A stretch of 26,437 nucleotides of DNA from Ophioceras dolichostomum (GCA_003049485.1 PYST01000459.1:1-26437); one strand, 5' to 3'; shown: positions 1 through 9,107, counted from the stretch's first letter. Translations and numbers: made by a program. Notes: generated from the sequence alone by a model not told the origin.

Positions 1-237
1 TTCAACGCGGCCTAAGCCGCCAGACGAACCCTCCGTGCGCCTGAAGGCGCGGGGTCGCGTCAACGAACCCCCATTACCCCCTGCAGGGCATTGGCCCGTA
101 CCCAGCCAGGCACGATTCGCCTCTGTCTCCCCTCTGTCCATTTATGTATATTAACGAGATAGAACGCGCGCCGAGATACCCCCCGGGAGGTTGCTAACGG
201 CCGGCTGTCGAAGCCGGGCCGAGCCCGGCGTTAAATC

Positions 238-279
<42 letters not shown>
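1..279 (+). mobile_element. Probable 3' end of a non-LTR (LINE, Tad-like) retrotransposon with (CTA)n tail
   Basis: The first 237 bases are GC-rich with several short palindromic stretches (for example around 205-230, where gccggg and cccggc alternate). They run into an uninterrupted trinucleotide tract of 14 CTA units (238-279), after which base composition changes. Some fungal LINE-like elements, such as Magnaporthe MGL as I recall it, end in TAC/CTA repeats instead of poly(A), and the layout fits the tail of such an element in plus orientation. No reverse-transcriptase ORF is visible because the window starts too late. A plain microsatellite next to unrelated GC-rich DNA is the alternative. 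Confidence 0.45.
238..279 (+). repeat. (CTA)14 microsatellite
   Basis: This is a perfect trinucleotide tract of 14 copies. It is either the tail of the LINE-like element or an independent microsatellite. Confidence 0.95.
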
Positions 280-1341
280 TGTTCATCCTCCGACTATTCT
301 TGGGGAGGATTCTATGGATGCCAGCTGGAGCAAAGGTGAGGACTAGAGTATCAGAGCCACAGCAACTCCTCTATGAGTCCCAAGGCCCGGACTGCTCCTG
401 CGATGACCCTAATATGGCTCTTTTCCGAAACTCAGTCCGGTTCGGGTCGTGATGGATTGCAACGCCCAAGGCCAACGCAGTTCCTATTGACCGATCCCAT
501 CATCTTCCAAAGATAGACCACCCCCCGTCGTTGGAATGAGTTGCGAACTCAACCATTCAATCAGTCCTCTTGGGCCATTCCTATAATTTGCCTAGCTACC
601 ACGTCGCGTATTCACATAATGCCAAGCTGTATCCAAGTGTAGAGCACCGACCCTTCGCGCCTAAACTCCCGCATCTCGGCCACTCATTGGCCAGAGCCGT
701 GGCCGAATCGCGGGAAACGAGCCGCAATGAAAACCTGTCATCATGCGAAGTAACGCTTACATGGTAGCTGCTAGGCATGCCGTCGTCTAAGGAAATCGAT
801 AAATATTAGGCGAATGCGAGAATTGCGGCTCTATGAAAAGATTCTTAGTCGCTCGGCGCCTTTCTTTTTCCCGTAAGGTTGGGACCGGCTTCTCGAAGAT
901 TGCTTGACGGAGGGAGCTTTTCTCCGCAATCTGACCTCGAGATCTTACCGACAACTATTTTAGCTGCTCCCAAGAAATGCACGTCGAAGGTGTGGAGAAG
1001 TTCTCATTCGCTCGTTAAACCCTGTTCTGCATTTATTTGCAGGAGCTGCAAGTCCATTGGCTCGACACCGAGTCAAAGCCGAGACACGATTGCGCGGGTC
1101 GGGCCTTTTTTGCCTTTCCTTTCCAGAAGAAATTCCTCCACCGCCTTTAGTCTGCCACTATGGCTTGGCCATCCCTCCCTTCGCCAGCAGTGGAAGGTTC
1201 GTGTTTCGCTTCGTGATGGCTGTCTTCGAATACATAAACCCAGCATCTCCCCTCTACTAGCTCTCACAAAGGGACCTCATACCCATCGAGAAAACAACCC
1301 CTCCTACAACACACAGAACAGTACTAGACAGCATAAGCACA
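280..1341. other. Intergenic and upstream region of the 12-Cys secreted protein
   Basis: No gene is supported. The longest open frame (879-1391) starts from TTG, has no family signature and runs into the real gene in another frame. The last 150 bases are pyrimidine-rich, with a TACATAAA-like element near 1230, which suits a promoter and 5' leader for the gene at 1342. Confidence 0.6.
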
Positions 1342-1801
1342 ATGAATCTCTTCCCGATCCTCTCCCTCGCCGCCCTCCTCTGGGCCCGTAACTCCCTCGC
1401 CGCCTCCGGCGGCCGCTGCGCGCCTGGCTTCGGCCCGGAGTGTATCTGTCTCGACGCCAACGCCTGCCGAGCCCGCGGTGGTGTCCCCGACCCGGGCTCC
1501 CCCGGCCGGTGGTCGTGCCCCTCCGACCCGAACAACATCCAGGGCTGCAGGATCCAGGACTGCGACCCCGGCTGGCCTTCCGGCCATAACGAGTGTATTT
1601 GGAGAGAGGCGTGTTTTGGGTCCATCTCTCCTGGTGAGCAGCACCATCTTCTTTCTCATCGATATACGCAATAACTGGTTGCCGTGAGACATACTGGGTT
1701 GGCCTTTGACATTTAAACTAATGGACCTTCTTTTGTACTTTTTCATAGCACCTCTCTGCCCTGGTGGAAATGACTACGTTTGCTGCCTTTGGGGTCTCTG
1801 A
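1342..1801 (+). CDS. Small secreted cysteine-rich protein, 12 Cys (one intron)
   Basis: Proposed CDS is join(1342..1633,1749..1801), 114 aa. A signal peptide spans about residues 1-20 (hydrophobic LFPILSLAALL). The mature part has 12 cysteines at 26, 34, 36, 42, 59, 69, 74, 85, 91, 101, 109 and 110, enough for six disulfides. The 115-bp intron starts GTGAGC, has a CTAAT branch-like site ending at 1722 and finishes CATAG. Splicing restores the frame and adds a final segment with CPGGNDYVCC before TGA. The arrangement CPSDPNNIQGC followed by LCPGGNDYVCC resembles a cysteine module that I recall in fungal small secreted proteins and next to fungal GH24/GH25 lysozyme domains, where both halves end in CC; here the first CC has become GC. 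The start is preceded by CACA, a good fungal context. The function is unknown; an apoplastic effector or a cell-wall or bacterial-wall interacting protein is plausible. Nothing links it to its neighbours except shared secretion. Confidence 0.8.
1634..1748 (+). other. Intron of the 12-Cys secreted protein gene
   Basis: The intron runs from GTGAGC to CATAG in phase 1, with a CTAAT branch-like site about 26 bases before the acceptor. Reading through it would truncate the protein before its last three cysteines. Confidence 0.8.
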
Positions 1802-2260
1802 AGTTGTGCGTGCGAGGGGCCTGTATACCTACCTAGGTAATTGATCTATCTGTTGTTGGAATAGCTGAAGATAGAAAGAAGAGTAGGAAGAGCGTTGAGT
1901 TGGAACATGGTTGCATCAAAAGGAGATCGAGCAAGTGTGACTGAGTTTAGAATAACAGAGCACATCACTTCCGCGTCTCTTAGTGGCCAAGGAGATCCCT
2001 TCTTTAATGTCTCCTCTTGGCTTTGCGGGGTTCACCTCGAGGGAGCTCTCGTCCAGTACACGCGAACTTTTCCTCAGAAGTCATACAATATAGTGAGGGA
2101 CACAGCATCAAGTATATACAGTGGGTGCTAAGAGCGTTTCACGTCAAATTCAACCATGCGGCAGTTCATGTCCTCTCCCCCCGCGTGCCCTCTCACACCC
2201 CCGCCCCTTTACCTCCGTCCCCATTTTCCCATCTCGAGCCGCTCGTGAATCCGCCTCCAC
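1802..2260. other. Convergent intergenic region
   Basis: This is the region between the 3' ends of the 12-Cys gene (+) and the CFEM gene (-). Only short frames without signatures are present. No RNA gene or clear repeat was seen. Confidence 0.6.
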
Positions 2261-2788
2261 TTAGACCTCGATGGGGACGCCAACGGACGCGCAGGTAGCG
2301 ACGGCCCAGGCAAGAGTGGTGGCCTGGTCCGCCTCGTTGCAGGCGCCCACGGTGCAGCTCCGGACGGCGGCGATGTAAGCATCGTTACTAAGAAAAGGAA
2401 GGGTCGTGAGCTAGCCTGGATATAGGTTCAGAGGATGGGTGGGAAGAGCGAAGCTGGTATGAGGTACTTAGGAGGCAGGGAAACTCACGCGCAGAGGCAG
2501 GCGAAACTAAGGACGGACGGGCACCCAGATCCGATCCAGGAGCTCACGAAGCAACCCAGCTATTTCGAGGGCAAGTTCAGAACAAGTTAGTGTCAACATT
2601 CCACCTCTTTCCCGGATTAACAGAGCTGTGGTGTGTTGCGGATGGATGGTGGGCAGGGGTGAGAGGCGAGGGAGTGAGAGATGGAGTGAGGGAGGTGAGC
2701 GTACCGCGCACGAAGGGATCTGAGAGGTGTCCTGGCCCGTGGCCACGGCGGCGAAGATGGCGGCAACGAGGGAGGCCTTGATCTGCAT
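2261..2788 (-). CDS. Small secreted CFEM-domain protein (two introns)
   Basis: Proposed CDS is complement(join(2261..2387,2489..2559,2705..2788)), 93 aa. Residues 1-18 form a signal peptide. The remainder is a single CFEM domain with exactly eight cysteines at 27, 31, 41, 49, 51, 63, 68 and 84. Their spacing (Cx3C, x9, x7, CxC, x11, x4, x15) and motifs (IPSCALGC, FACLC, CTVGAC) are typical of the family. CFEM proteins of fungi act at the surface or outside the cell, several in haem or iron capture and others as plant-infection effectors. There is no GPI tail, so it is probably soluble. The residue before FAC, usually Asp and an axial haem-iron ligand in Candida Csa2-type domains, is Ser46 here, which argues against classical haem binding. 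Introns of 145 bp (GTACGC..ATAG) and 101 bp (GTGAGT..CTTAG) must be removed to assemble the eight cysteines, which strongly supports the model. Confidence 0.9.
2388..2488 (-). other. CFEM gene intron 2
   Basis: On the minus strand the intron runs GTGAGT to TTCTTAG in phase 2. It falls just after the CxC pair and restores Ala-Asn-Asp-Ala-Tyr in frame. Confidence 0.85.
2560..2704 (-). other. CFEM gene intron 1
   Basis: On the minus strand the intron runs GTACGC to AATAG, in phase 0, between the Cys27-Ala and Leu-Gly-Cys31 codons. It contains CTAACTT-like branch material near its 3' end. Confidence 0.8.
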
Positions 2789-2919
2789 TTTGAGGTCTTG
2801 TTGGGGGCGGGAGCTGGGAGTGAAGAGTTGAGAGCTGAGAGTGTCTGTGGAAGTTCTGAAGAGGCTGTTGATCGATAGACAGACTGAGTTGAGATCGAAG
2901 GGAGGGCAGACTCGCTGCC

Positions 2920-2926
2920 TTTTATG
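2920..2926 (-). promoter_or_regulatory. TATA-like element upstream of the CFEM gene
   Basis: On the minus strand the sequence reads GCATAAAAGG about 130 bases before the start codon, a usual distance for a fungal TATA element with a leader of roughly 100 bases. No experimental support is possible from sequence. Confidence 0.35.
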
Positions 2927-4583
2927 CTCGATTAAGTTCCTGTTGCCCCATCATGTCGACTCCATAACGGCGTCTCTGCTGTGCCTCTGGTTCTCCTGTC
3001 AAGCTGTCTTGGAATCTTGAGGCACAGAGTGTCCTCCACCGCTTGTATTCTAATCCTTCTCATTCTCCACTCGACAACAGCGTCTAGGAAGAGCTGCTGC
3101 TGCTGCTCGAAGACCCTTTCACATGAAGCCGAAAAGCACGAGCCAACGGATCCAAGGGCAGGCGCAGCCTAGGTTGTAGATGTCTTGTCCTGCGAGGGGT
3201 GTTGCATTCTGACTTAGCGATGGCAACATATAGGGTCGGGTCCGGGGAAGAGGAGGTTGGTCAGCACGCAGTGGTGCATTCCCACGACATCAAACGTGAC
3301 AGCGTGCCTGTTTTTCTCCAGACAGTACGCATGCAAAGCAGAGAAATCCTTAGAAATCCTTGCCTGCCACCCTCGCCGAAGAGTCCAATCTCTCCATGTG
3401 TCAAAGCCCCAATTTTAGCCTTAGTACTAGTACTACCGACGTGGCACTCGCCGCTAATCGTGCCCTGTGCTAGTCCCCGCCGTCATCGGCAGTCTGGTAC
3501 CTGGAGCGCCAGGGCAGCGACTAACTTTCCTTGGACTTTCCTGGGGCAACCTGGCGTACCAAGCCGTGGTGGTGGATTAGGCGTGGGCGCGTGATTGGGC
3601 GTCGTTCCGTTAAGGGCAGCTCGGCGGGATCATCGAATGTGGGGGAAAATCCGGGGAAGACGCAGGGATTCGAGAGGGGTAATGAGATGAACCTCGATCG
3701 ATTCAGGGAATACTCCCGTGGAGGTGGGTCCCTAGCCGGGGAATGCCGGACCGTTGAGATTTGTTTTCCTTTGCTTTTTTATTTTATTTTTTTTATCGGC
3801 GTCGTGCTTAGCTGGTGGTCGGGTTCGTGATGAGCTTGTCATGGGACGTGAAAGGAAGGCCCACCCGTCTGTTGCGGAACCGGCCAACCCACAAACGACC
3901 AGACCGCACGGAGCATCCCGGTTGGCAACTGTTAGGCGTACCCGGCCGAGCTCGGCCTAGGAAGCGAATGAGGTGGAATTCGCGTGAGCACCCAAAGAGG
4001 TATCTGTTTGCTTCCATCGTCTACAATCATTCACGTCAGCTCTTCCTGGATTGTTGGTTGTGCAGCGGCCCGCGTGACGCGTTGAGTCCGGCAACAACCC
4101 TTGTCCATCCAATCGCAACCGGGTTATCCATGCCATCAGATACGGCTGTTCTGGACAAGAGTTTGGTAGGTGGTACTTAACTGAGAAACACAAGACGAGA
4201 CCGAAACACTGCGATGGGTCCTCCCGGCCATTCCGCCAGAAATTCCGATCCGTGCAGGCAGCACATTGTGGGCATTTACGACGGTGTCGCAGGCGGCACC
4301 TACCCACTGCCCTCATTTGTGTACGTCGGACCAAAACCCTTAAAGTAGCGGATGGCACGGATGGGTCCGTCCGTCTTGTCTTGTAAGCATGGTGCACTGG
4401 TGTTCGCGCTTTGCAAGGGCGATGCGCCTCATCCAAAAGGGGGCTTAACTGTATGGCACCGCCACGCACCAAAATCCCTCCAAGCCCGCTCACGGAGGTT
4501 CGTCTGCTTACTACTCGTAATTGCGCACCAGAGACTAGTCAGTGTCCTGGGCACAGTAAATGCGAAGACATCCGGGGGAAGCT

Positions 4584-4590
4584 TATAAGG
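4584..4590 (+). promoter_or_regulatory. TATA-like element upstream of the 4774 gene
   Basis: TATAAGG lies about 185 bases before the proposed ATG. The distance is on the long side, so this is only a candidate. Confidence 0.25.
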
Positions 4591-4773
4591 ATTTGGGCTC
4601 TGCCTCTAAAATTGATGGGTCGTGTCCTCACATGCATAACTCTAGGTACATGTAGCGACAACTCGCCGGTTTGCCCGACGTCGCGACGATCACAAAATTC
4701 GAACTCAGCAAGATCACTCGAAAATACTTCTCGACGGTCTGTGAATACCACCTCCCTGAGCCGCTTCCGAAGC

Positions 4774-5243
4774 ATGAGAGTCGCCTCCGTTGCGATCCGC
4801 GGTCTGCTTTTTGCCACAATCGTCTCTGCAGTGCCCATCACGACGGAGGGCAAACCCGGCACGGTGGACGAGGAGGTCCACCAGCTACTCGCAAGGGTTC
4901 CGCCGTACCAGATCACTCCAGAGCAGTGCCGGAATGACAGGCGCGGGTTCGAGTTCTGCGTTTCTGGGCTCCATTGCTGTAGGTCGTTCTCTCGAGTCAT
5001 CGACTCTTCCACGGCTCAGGGTTGGGAGAAAGTCAAGAAAGAGTAGCCCTGCTGACAGTGGACCTCTTGATGATAGGCTCGTCCAAAAACGCTCGAGGCA
5101 TGACGACATGGGAATCCGTGAAGGGCTCCACGATTAAGTGCCCAGCCACAGGATGGTCGGGCAACCCATCGATCGCGAAGATGACAGTCACTGCCAGGTC
5201 CGAGGACAGTGCAGATGCCCATCCTGTCCAGACAAGCGAATGA
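4774..5243 (+). CDS. Small secreted protein of unknown family (one intron)
   Basis: Proposed CDS is join(4774..4978,5077..5243), 123 aa. The start was chosen because the ATG is followed directly by a signal peptide (RVASVAIRGLLFATIVSA, cleavage near residue 19-20); the open frame continues upstream but with non-secretory sequence. Cysteines lie at 52, 62, 68, 69 and 90, including a CC pair. The 98-bp intron starts GTAGGT, carries GCTGAC at 5051-5056 and ends GATAG. Splicing in phase 1 rebuilds the second Cys of the CC pair and continues in the only frame open to 5243. Without splicing the frame stops at 5046 after a charged tail (90 aa). I do not recognise a family. The odd number of cysteines (five) and low-complexity end leave doubt about the 3' exon. 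An apoplastic effector-like protein is a reasonable guess, not shown. Confidence 0.55.
4979..5076 (+). other. Proposed intron of the 4774 gene
   Basis: The intron has a GTAGGT donor, a CTGAC branch-like site 21 bases before the acceptor, and a GATAG acceptor. It splits a Cys codon after its first base. Confidence 0.5.
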
Positions 5244-5752
5244 TGGGAATCTAGAGGAGACCTAAAGTGGTTCAGGCGTCGGGTTGGGCGAAATATGGTG
5301 TCCGGTGTGCATTCATCTGGAGCTCGGGAACGTGACACCAGGGACGGCGTTCGCAGCACCGGCGCTTATGATGGGACCGTACCAGGCAAACGGATAGCTA
5401 GAGGCGTGAAGCTAAGACGAAGATAATGTACAACGAGTTTCTTCCCTAATGGAAGCACGGTCGTCCATTTCTCTCTGTCTATCAAGTCGGGAGCGGGATG
5501 ATGGGTTTCTGTGAGCGAACTGCGGTGCATCTCCAGTCATGAACCATCTTCTTAGCCAACATCCACGTGCAATATTGCTCCTTAGCCTAGCTTGCACCGT
5601 CTTGAATCTTCCCTCAGGTGTGTAAACACTTTGTTTTGATATTCACCTCCTGGGCGCCTCCCCCAGAGAAAGCTCAACCCATATACGGCTGTGTGCCGGT
5701 CCTCATATCTCCGAACGTCTCAAAAAGCAGAATCGCCTCACTCATGTTCTTC
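5244..5752. other. Convergent intergenic region between the 4774 gene and B1
   Basis: This is a 3'-3' spacer. Small frames at 5412-5597 and around 5618 have no signature. No RNA gene was seen. Confidence 0.55.
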
Positions 5753-6547
5753 TTATCCTGTCATCGTCTCGTATTTTGTTCGGGTCCAGCTAGAGGTCAC
5801 GCCGGTGCTATTCGCGCAAACACTAGGGGGTGTCGCTCGGGAGCCCGCGACAAACTTGATCGCGGCGCACTGTTGGCGCAACAACGATGGGAGTTAGCGA
5901 TCGTGGTTTTGATGAGTCTTGACGTACCACAGAGGGACAATCGTAGAAATAAAGGTGACGAAGATGCAAGAAATCCTCGCAGCGGAAGGAGGAAAACGTA
6001 CGGAGTACAAGTCGCCGTGCTCGCCGTGCTGCGTGACCTGGAGGATGGCCTCCTTGCCCTGCCAGCCGGGCATGCCGGGAACGTCGCGGATGCAGAAGTC
6101 GCCCATGCCCTTCTATTTTGGGAAGCGATGTCCTATTAGCAACTCATCGCTGGTCAATGCAAAGGGAAAAGCGAGCGGAAGATTGAAGGCAGCAGAGCGG
6201 GACGGTTCGGTGTGGAATGTGGTCATGCTGGAGTGGGCATTATTTACCTGGTGCAGCACGGGCGTGAGATCCTTCCACGTGTCAGGCTCACTCAGTAGAG
6301 CGGCCTTGTAGTGCCAGTCAGCCTTGTCGTGCAGGGTGCGGACAGCGATGGCCTGTCCGCCCATCGGCCAATTCTGCACACCCTTGGAGCGGTCCTTCTT
6401 GTCGAAGGCGCCGCACGGCTTCGATGTCATCTTGTCAATATCGTCACCAAGGGGCTTGGGGAAGGTCAGAGTGTAGTGCGCAGCGACCGGATGGGTGAAG
6501 GCCATAATGGCCGACACGGTGGGGAGGAGAAACTTCTTGGACTGCAT
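5753..6547 (-). CDS. B1: BIM1-like / X325 LPMO-like copper protein, secreted, no GPI tail
   Basis: Proposed CDS is complement(join(5753..5869,6002..6112,6248..6547)), 175 aa. The second in-frame Met was chosen because it opens a signal peptide (MQSKKFLLPTVSAIMAF..) ending AA before His24, which becomes residue 1 of the mature protein (HYTLTFPKPLG). Family features are PCGAFD, WPMGG, the second brace histidine at His73 (mature 50), DFC, a basic VTQHGEHGDLYS strand, then CAAIKFVAG and a last Cys in SVCANSTGV. That gives four cysteines, or two disulfides. X325/Bim1 proteins have an LPMO fold with a copper histidine brace but act in copper handling at the cell surface, not in polysaccharide cleavage. 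Both introns are in phase 0: GTAAAT..ATAG (135 bp) and GTACGT..GCTAAC..ACAG (132 bp). Unlike B2-B4 it ends soon after the domain, so it is probably released. The family Asp after Cys-Ala is Ala140. Confidence 0.85.
5870..6001 (-). other. B1 intron 2 (position shared by all four paralogues)
   Basis: The intron runs GTACGT to CCAACAG with GCTAAC upstream, in phase 0, directly before the Cys codon that starts CAAIKFV. B2, B3 and B4 have an intron at the same alignment point. Confidence 0.9.
6113..6247 (-). other. B1 intron 1 (absent in B2-B4)
   Basis: The intron runs GTAAAT to AATAG in phase 0, between the HQ and KGMGDFC codons. The same point is uninterrupted in B2 (IDQTGLGTFC) and B3 (YQTGTGEIC), so the splice is confirmed by paralogue alignment. 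Confidence 0.85.
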
Positions 6548-7454
6548 TCTTGCACCTTTTTTGGCTGGTGCTTTCACGACTAAAGAGGGAGATATGAATA
6601 TCTGAGGCGTTTGGCTACTGGGGGGCTAACGATTGCGGGATGTGTAAGACGAAGGAGTCGATGCTGCACAGAGCTTGTAGAAGTAGGACTTGAGTGGATG
6701 GGAATTCCCCAGGATATTTCTGTTGGACTTTCCTCTTGCTCTCTGTCATTGCCACACCGGTCGCGCCTGCCCTTCCTGAGTGTGAAGGGGTGATTTTTTG
6801 GGGGCCATCCTACCCGTCCGGAAGAAATGTTCAGAACGACTTTCACCCCTTCCAAATCAACTCATCGACTCCACATACGCACCCGAGCGGCCGAACCCGC
6901 CTCGAGGTGAACCAAGAAGTTTTGAGCATGAAACTGGAAGTCATGTTATTAGGAGGAGGCGTATTTTGCAGCTACATAGGTGATGGTAATTAACTTGGAT
7001 GCGCACGTACGCTTCCCGCCGTGTCGTGCCGTAGAAATGGATGGCACTCTCGTCTTACGAGCAGGGCGGACACGTAGATGGGACTTGTCTCGGTGCACCC
7101 ACTCTCAGAGGCAATATCCGGTCTGGTAGTTGAACTTTTTGGGGAGGAAGGTGCCACCTAGGAAGAACAATCGGGAGTAACATCGGTGCGATAGGTCTGG
7201 GCCTTGGCTGCAAGCAGAGCACGGTTGTGGCTGAGGTAAGAGCTGGGCTTCCAGGTGAGAAGATCCGCCAAGTTCTGACTAGGTTCCTACCTAGAGACTA
7301 CAGACCTGCCTCATGTATGACATCGTCCCCAGCGGCAAAAGGGAAGTCTCTCCCCAAACAAGACTCCGCGTTATCCCATCCGGCCTGTCGATCGTGGACA
7401 GGCCCTCTGACGTTCCTCGCCTCATGTCGACTTTGTCTACCCAACTCCGAGCAT
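6548..7454. other. Intergenic region between B2 3' end and B1 5' end
   Basis: This region would hold the B1 promoter (minus strand). Short ORFs at 6580-6993 and 7227-7463 have no family signature. No clear TATA element, RNA gene or repeat was seen. Confidence 0.55.
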
Positions 7455-8282
7455 CTAGAATAGACATGTAATTAAGGGGAGGACGATTGCCAGGCCCGTT
7501 ATAGTCGCCCCTAGGCTGTTGAGAGCGCTGCTCACCAGCACCTTTGATCCTCCACTGGACTTCGAGCCTCCGCCAGGGACAGAATTTGAACCATCCGGCG
7601 CGTGGGGGAGAAAATGGTCGTTGCTAGCTATGGGGGGTTCGTCGGATGTTTCGGACGGACGGGGAGCAGTGGCCCAGACGGCCGACACTCCTGTGGAGTT
7701 CTGGCATGCTGGCGGCAAAGGGGCGGGACCACCGGCGACGAAGCGGACCGCACAGCACTGATGATGCAAGTGATGGTCAGTTGTGGCTAGCTCACCAAAG
7801 AACGCTGTTTCTGAGAGGGAGAGAGAGAGGTAACCGAACGCCATCGTGGACGGAAGCTCCGCACTCACCTGGTAGAGCTTTCCATCAACTGCGTCTTGCA
7901 CAATCTGGATGAGGGCCTCGTGGCCGATGTACTTGTCTGGAACGCGCGCCTGGGGAAGGCAGAATGTGCCAAGGCCGGTCTGGTCGATCTGTGGGAGCCA
8001 GGGCTCGAAAGCCACGGTGCCGCCGCCATTCAGAACCCCGATCTTCATGGCCCAATGGGCCTCGGGGTGAGTGGATAGCATCGAGAGAGGATGGCCCGCG
8101 ACGGGGAAGTTGGTGAGGGTTGCGGTGCCCTTGGCGGGCTCGAAGCCGCCACAGGGAGCCAGGCCCTCCTGGCTGTCGGCGAATCCGATCGAAGGAGGGA
8201 TTTTCATCGTGAAGTGGCCATGGGCGACAGATGCGAGGAGTGACAGCAGGGCGACGAAGCCTCGGAGGGCTGGAGAGATCAT
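7455..8282 (-). CDS. B2: BIM1-like / X325 LPMO-like copper protein, GPI-anchored
   Basis: Proposed CDS is complement(join(7455..7757,7869..8282)), 238 aa. The signal peptide is residues 1-22 (ending AHG), so His23 becomes the mature N-terminus (HFTMKIPPSIGF). The domain shows PCGGFEP, NFPVAGHP, STHPEAHW with the putative second brace histidine at His72, GTFCLP, the strand EALIQIVQDAVDGKLYQ, then CCAVRFVAGG and PPACQNSTGV. A Ser/Gly-rich linker (GGGSKSSGGS) and a hydrophobic end (LGATITGLAIVLPLITCLF) make a GPI signal. Reported relatives include Cryptococcus Bim1, a GPI-anchored copper-import factor. The single 111-bp intron (GTGAGT..ATCAG, phase 0) sits before the double Cys. The Asp usual after Cys-Ala is Ala141. 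It is divergently transcribed from B3, so the two may share control elements. Confidence 0.9.
   Translation of the reverse strand: MISPALRGFVALLSLLASVAHGHFTMKIPPSIGFADSQEGLAPCGGFEPAKGTATLTNFPVAGHPLSMLSTHPEAHWAMKIGVLNGGGTVAFEPWLPQIDQTGLGTFCLPQARVPDKYIGHEALIQIVQDAVDGKLYQVSAELPSTMAFGYLSLSLSETAFFGELATTDHHLHHQCCAVRFVAGGPAPLPPACQNSTGVSAVWATAPRPSETSDEPPIASNDHFLPHAPDGSNSVPGGGSKSSGGSKVLVSSALNSLGATITGLAIVLPLITCLF
7758..7868 (-). other. B2 intron
   Basis: The intron runs GTGAGT to ATCATCAG in phase 0, at the shared YQ/Cys position of the family. Confidence 0.9.
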
Positions 8283-9107
8283 CGTGTGATCGCGTTTTGA
8301 GAGGAGCTAGCCTACAGGATTTAGCTGTTGAACGTTTGGTGGACTCGGGGAAATCGACTCTGGAATTGAATGAACAATTGGGTTGTGAAATACGTTGGGG
8401 CAGAGAGAAGGCCCAGGACGACAGATGAACAAGTGGGCAGGAAATTTAACCCATCTAGTGAATGGCACAGACGCGGTTGCCCTATCCTCTTGCAAATCTC
8501 GACTGAAATCCGTCATACGTCATACGAGCAGCTCCTACCCACCCCATTGCTCCCCCGCCGGGTGTTTCGTCGGCCACGGGTGTCGCGTCTCCCAGCGAGG
8601 GAAGGTACGGCCGATCTCGGTCGTCGGAAGAACGCACCCGCCGACCAGCCGACCGGTCCCAAGGAAGCACCCATTTTAACGGTATCACTGCGTTGCGGAG
8701 GAAAAGGTGTCAACTTCTCAGTATCCACGGCACTCAGATGTTTCGTGCACCTCGGAATACCTGTCACTAGTATGTAATTGGTCGGAGGTGAGGATTTGAG
8801 CTGAATGGATCCCAGCACCTCCCGTCTCATCATCCCGTCAGTGCCGGATCCGCTATCATTCACGATAATATGTTCGCTCTTGCCGTTTGCCTCGCCAGGC
8901 CTTCGCTCCTTCCCTGCAAATAATGCCGTCTGGGCAAAATTCGATCTTTCACCGCCTTACTGCTTTTCTCCCATGGTTGGCCCGTCGAGTTTCCTTGTCC
9001 CCAGATTTTTTAACCTACAATTCGGATCGAATCACGACCGCCATTCGTTTGTCCCAGCGAGAAACAATCCTCATCACAGACGACTCGAACAACGCTGAAC
9101 CGCAGCA
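8283..9107. promoter_or_regulatory. Divergent upstream region shared by B2 and B3
   Basis: An 825-base head-to-head spacer separates the B2 and B3 start codons. It contains no supportable gene; the open frames at 8370-8863 lack motifs. No convincing TATA box or copper-response element (TTTGCKC-type) was found within it, so joint regulation is suggested by layout only. Confidence 0.5.

Larger units (their letters stand above)
2789..4773. other. 2-kb intergenic region
   Basis: Short open frames here (for example 3199-3594 and 3957-4493) lack signal peptides, conserved motifs, credible introns or a coding-like composition. A T-rich tract lies at 3773-3799. No tRNA-like B box or large repeat was found. 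The left end contains the CFEM promoter and the right end that of the 4774 gene. Confidence 0.55.

Noticed and set aside
879..1391. 170-codon frame upstream of the 12-Cys gene
   Set aside because: It starts at TTG, overlaps the promoter and true first exon in another frame, and has no signature.
4411..4773. N-terminal extension of the 4774 secreted protein
   Set aside because: The frame is open upstream, but the translation is not secretory and the ATG at 4774 opens directly into a signal peptide.
5412..5597. Small minus-strand frame downstream of B1
   Set aside because: No secretory leader, motif or splice link to B1, whose third exon ends at its own stop.
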